From the NCBI GenBank assembly GCA_023392575.1, contig JAEVYV010000338.1, positions 1-34,186 of the forward strand: a DNA stretch of 34,186 nucleotides, given 5' to 3'. The translations under genes were made by a program, and so were the position numbers. The stretch comes from Bacteroidota bacterium. Lineage in GTDB: Bacteria; Bacteroidota; Bacteroidia; Chitinophagales; Chitinophagaceae. The notes beneath the pieces are model-generated. The model was given only the letters and a program-made list of their open reading frames with translations, was not told the DNA's origin and searched no databases. Of the stretch, positions 31,736 through 34,186 are shown one piece after another. Numbering within the stretch: the stretch's first letter is position 1; each line of letters opens with the position of its first letter.

Positions 31736-33346
31736 TTAATAGGGCTTGGCCTGACGGGAGTTTTGCGCCGCCTCTTTCACGGCCTCCTCCGATTTTGCAG
31801 TACCAATCGGTCCCTTACTGATATTATCCGGTGCTGTGCGCAGCCCGTCCGCCACTCTTTGGCCGTATTCAGGGTCGCACTGCGTGAACAGCTCGATCAT
31901 TTTGTCCTGTATGTGTTTGGCCGCAGGCTTTAACGTATTCACCAAATTCTGGATCAGCTCATTTCTTTCCCAGTCTTCGAATGCCCGGTACCGTTCGCCG
32001 GCTTGTTTGAAATTATTTTCCCGGTCGATTTTTTGGCGTACCAGCCGGCCCTTGTATTCCGGTTCGTAATCCCGGCCGGCCTTGGGTGCTTCCTGCAGGC
32101 CGCCCAGAGTGGAAGGTTCGTAATTCACATGAGGGTTTAAACCCGGAACAATGTCCTGCCGGTAGGTCATCTGACCGTCCCGCTGATTGGTGCCCACGTG
32201 TTTTTGGGCCGAATTGATCGGCAATTGCAAATAGTTCGTCCCTACGCGGTAGCGCTGGGTGTCGGAATAAGAAAAAGTTCTGCCCTGCAGCATTTTGTCA
32301 TCAGAAAAGTCCAAACCATCCACCAGCACCCCGGTACCGAACGCCGCCTGTTCTACTTCGGCAAAATAGTTTTCGGGATTCTTGTTTAACACCATTTTGC
32401 CTACAGGCAAAAAAGGAAATTGATCGGTGGGCCAGATCTTGGTATCGTCCAGCGGGTCAAAATCCAGTTCGGGGTGTTCGTCGTCGCTCATGATCTGAAC
32501 ACACAGTTCCCATTGGGGGTAATCGCCTCTTTCAATCGCTTCATAAAGGTCCTGGCTGGCATGGTTGAAATTTTTTGCCTGGATTTGTTCCGCCTCGGCC
32601 TGGGTGAGGTTTCGAATGCCCTGCAGGGGTTCCCAGTGGTATTTCACCAGTACGGCCTCTCCCTCTTTGTTGACCCATTTATAGGTATTCACTCCTGAGC
32701 CCTGCATTTGGCGGTAATTGGCCGGAATGCCCCAGGGCGAAAACAAAAACGTGATCATGTGCAACGCCTCGGGGCTTTGGCTGACGAAATCAAACTGACG
32801 TTCGCCGTCCTGCCGGTTGGTGACCGGGTCAGGCTTGAAAGAATGTATGAAGTCGGGAAATTTTATGGCATCGCGAATAAAAAACACCTTCAGGTTGTTC
32901 CCCACCAGATCCCAGTTCCCGTCCTCGGTATAAAACTTTACCGCAAAGCCCCTGGGGTCCCTCAGGGTTTCCGGTGAATGGCCGCCATGGATCACCGTGG
33001 AGAAGCGAACAAAAACCGGCGTTTGCTTTCCTTTCTCCTGAAACAGTTTGGCCCGGGTGTATTTGGAAATGGGCTCATTGCCAACGGTGCCATACGCCTC
33101 AAAATAACCATGCGCTCCGGCGCCCCGGGCATGCACCACCCGCTCGGGCACCCGTTCGCGGTCGAAGTGCGACATTTTTTCAATGAAATGATAGTTTTCT
33201 AAAGTAGCCGGCCCCCTGTTTCCTACTGTGCGCAGGTTTTGATTATCGGTAACCGGATGGCCTTGCCTTGTGGTGAGGATATCAGATTTCTTTTTTCCGT
33301 TATCCTTCTGTCCGTCGCCTTGTTGCTTGATTGGTTTCTGGCTCAT
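31736..33346 (-). CDS. katA: Monofunctional haem catalase
   Basis: Catalase splits hydrogen peroxide to water and oxygen. The 536-residue protein has the distal histidine H72 in RVVHARGAGAHGYFE, the catalytic asparagine N150 in WDLVGNNLKVFFIRDA, and the proximal haem-ligand tyrosine in GRTFSYSDTQRYRVG. The DPRGFAVKFYTEDGNW stretch and the NADPH-region FSPWGIPANYRQMQG are also present. Length fits the small-subunit clade. The N-terminus is unusually hydrophilic (KPIKQQGDGQKDNGKKK), with no signal peptide, so it is cytoplasmic. It is transcribed divergently from the OxyR-like gene, with 183 bp between starts, so OxyR control is likely. The gene symbol is by family only. Confidence 0.96.
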   Translation of the reverse strand: MSQKPIKQQGDGQKDNGKKKSDILTTRQGHPVTDNQNLRTVGNRGPATLENYHFIEKMSHFDRERVPERVVHARGAGAHGYFEAYGTVGNEPISKYTRAKLFQEKGKQTPVFVRFSTVIHGGHSPETLRDPRGFAVKFYTEDGNWDLVGNNLKVFFIRDAIKFPDFIHSFKPDPVTNRQDGERQFDFVSQSPEALHMITFLFSPWGIPANYRQMQGSGVNTYKWVNKEGEAVLVKYHWEPLQGIRNLTQAEAEQIQAKNFNHASQDLYEAIERGDYPQWELCVQIMSDDEHPELDFDPLDDTKIWPTDQFPFLPVGKMVLNKNPENYFAEVEQAAFGTGVLVDGLDFSDDKMLQGRTFSYSDTQRYRVGTNYLQLPINSAQKHVGTNQRDGQMTYRQDIVPGLNPHVNYEPSTLGGLQEAPKAGRDYEPEYKGRLVRQKIDRENNFKQAGERYRAFEDWERNELIQNLVNTLKPAAKHIQDKMIELFTQCDPEYGQRVADGLRTAPDNISKGPIGTAKSEEAVKEAAQNSRQAKPY

Positions 33347-33529
33347 AAAAAAAATTTTGAGTGATGAATGATTAAGGGCCGGAGCGAGTTGAAAGTGAGG
33401 CGGTGGCCCGCATCATTATTTGAAGTATCCTGGCTGCCCCGCTACGTTCAACAGAATACCTTAAAGGTCCAATGTATTTTGCATCAACAAAAACAAATCT
33501 TTCTATACTTTCATAAATAATTTCTATTC
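33347..33529. promoter_or_regulatory. Shared katA/oxyR control region
   Basis: The 183-bp divergent spacer contains TTTG (33478-33481) and TATACTTTC (33504-33512), a weak promoter for oxyR. It also contains the near-palindrome ACCTTAAAGGT (33458-33468), about 70 bp before the oxyR ATG, a possible regulator site. It is probably bound by OxyR, but no clear four-block OxyR site can be read by eye. Confidence 0.35.
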
Positions 33530-34186
33530 ATGAACCTGCAACAATTAGAATACGTGGTGGCGGTGGACAAGCACAGGCATTTTGCAAAAGCTGCCGACAG
33601 CTGCTTTGTAACGCAAGCCACGCTGAGCATGATGATCAAAAAACTGGAACAGGAGCTGGACCTGGTGATTTTTGACCGGAGCAAGCAGCCTGTGGTGCCA
33701 ACCGAAGCAGGCAAATTGGTTATTGAACAGGCCCGAACCATTCTGAGAGAAACGGAACTCATCAAGCATCTTTCCGCCAGCCTCAAAACCGGACTGCAGG
33801 GCGAACTGAGGATCGGCATTATCCCTACCCTGGCCCCTTATCTGTTGCCCCTGTTGCTGCCCCGCTTTCTAAAAAAATACCCATCCATCCGGCTCAAAAT
33901 ACAGGAACAAACGACTGACCAGCTTTTACAATTGCTTTCGGCCGATAAAATCGATGTCGCCCTGATGGCCACCCCTTTAACCGATAAAAATTTCAAAGAA
34001 ACGCCCCTGTTTTACGAAGAGTTTAAAGTATTTGTCTCGGCCACCGACAAAAATTTTAAAAAGAAATACCTTTTGCCCGAGGACATCGACATCAGCAAGC
34101 TATGGCTTTTGGAAGAAGGACATTGCCTGCGTGCCCAAACGCTGAATCTTTGTGAGCTGCAAAAACAACAAGCCCGGGTGCACAAC
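33530..34186 (+). CDS. oxyR: OxyR-type LysR-family peroxide sensor (3' end cut off by the window)
   Basis: The frame starts at ATG 33530 and is still open at the window end (219 residues visible of about 300). The N-terminal winged helix (MNLQQLEYVVAVDKHRHFAK, ATLSMMIKKLEQELDLVIFD) is LysR-type. The substrate-binding-like domain begins around 90 (GELRIGIIPTLAPYLLPLLL). The redox pair of OxyR is present: C199 in LEEGHCLRAQ and C208 in NLCEL, exactly the E. coli OxyR numbers, with the conserved EGHC-R context. On oxidation by peroxide these form a disulphide that switches DNA binding. Its place divergent from catalase fits that role. Confidence 0.92.
   Translation, partial: MNLQQLEYVVAVDKHRHFAKAADSCFVTQATLSMMIKKLEQELDLVIFDRSKQPVVPTEAGKLVIEQARTILRETELIKHLSASLKTGLQGELRIGIIPTLAPYLLPLLLPRFLKKYPSIRLKIQEQTTDQLLQLLSADKIDVALMATPLTDKNFKETPLFYEEFKVFVSATDKNFKKKYLLPEDIDISKLWLLEEGHCLRAQTLNLCELQKQQARVHN

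Overview
The window looks like chromosomal DNA of a Bacteroidota member, most likely Chitinophagaceae or a close relative. Four things point that way: a giant PKD-repeat protein with a type B type IX secretion (T9SS) C-terminal domain followed by a PorP/SprF-family partner; a DUF4293 membrane protein; several candidate promoters of the Bacteroidota type (TTG or TTTG, about 20 bp, TANNTTTG); and mostly housekeeping neighbours with little Shine-Dalgarno signal. No phage, transposase, CRISPR array or plasmid gene was seen.

Layout. 1-2187: the tail of an unidentified + strand gene, an exported protein of unknown function whose expected ATG reads ACG, a NarL-type response regulator, and tRNA-Pro(TGG) and tRNA-Ser(GCT). 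2112-3987: dnaA with a strong terminator and an AT-rich divergent spacer. 3988-8905: an FAD-dependent dehydrogenase, an ABC ATPase/permease pair, and a secreted helical protein built on a 16-residue repeat. 8943-12261: a 2H-phosphoesterase/RNA ligase family protein, a 59-residue lipoprotein, a small carboxypeptidase-regulatory-like protein overlapping a nitronate monooxygenase, and a sugar-phosphate nucleotidyltransferase. 12262-14423: glyA behind a hairpin-rich leader, then DUF4293. 14424-18109: uvrA broken by an in-frame TAA, then an ECF-like sigma factor. 18273-22980: fabI, recN, a C4 zinc-ribbon coiled-coil protein and a NIF3-family protein, all on the minus strand. 23051-26169: a YitT-family membrane protein, an M32 carboxypeptidase and a small lipoprotein. 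26329-31677: the PKD giant and its PorP/SprF partner. 31736-34186: catalase, divergent from an oxyR cut off by the window end.

How the genes work together. Three sets are convincing: the ATPase/permease pair forms one exporter; the type B T9SS cargo and PorP/SprF protein form a secretion/surface-anchoring pair 3 bp apart; and katA sits divergently from oxyR, whose two redox cysteines fall at positions 199 and 208. The rest is mainly core metabolism, DNA repair and replication.

Most worth checking: the in-frame stop in an otherwise intact uvrA, together with the apparent ATG-to-ACG start loss in the first exported gene (real decay, recoding or base errors); the structured glyA leader; the 16-residue-repeat protein; and exact DNA repeats inside the PKD gene. 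I found no convincing wholly new multi-gene system.
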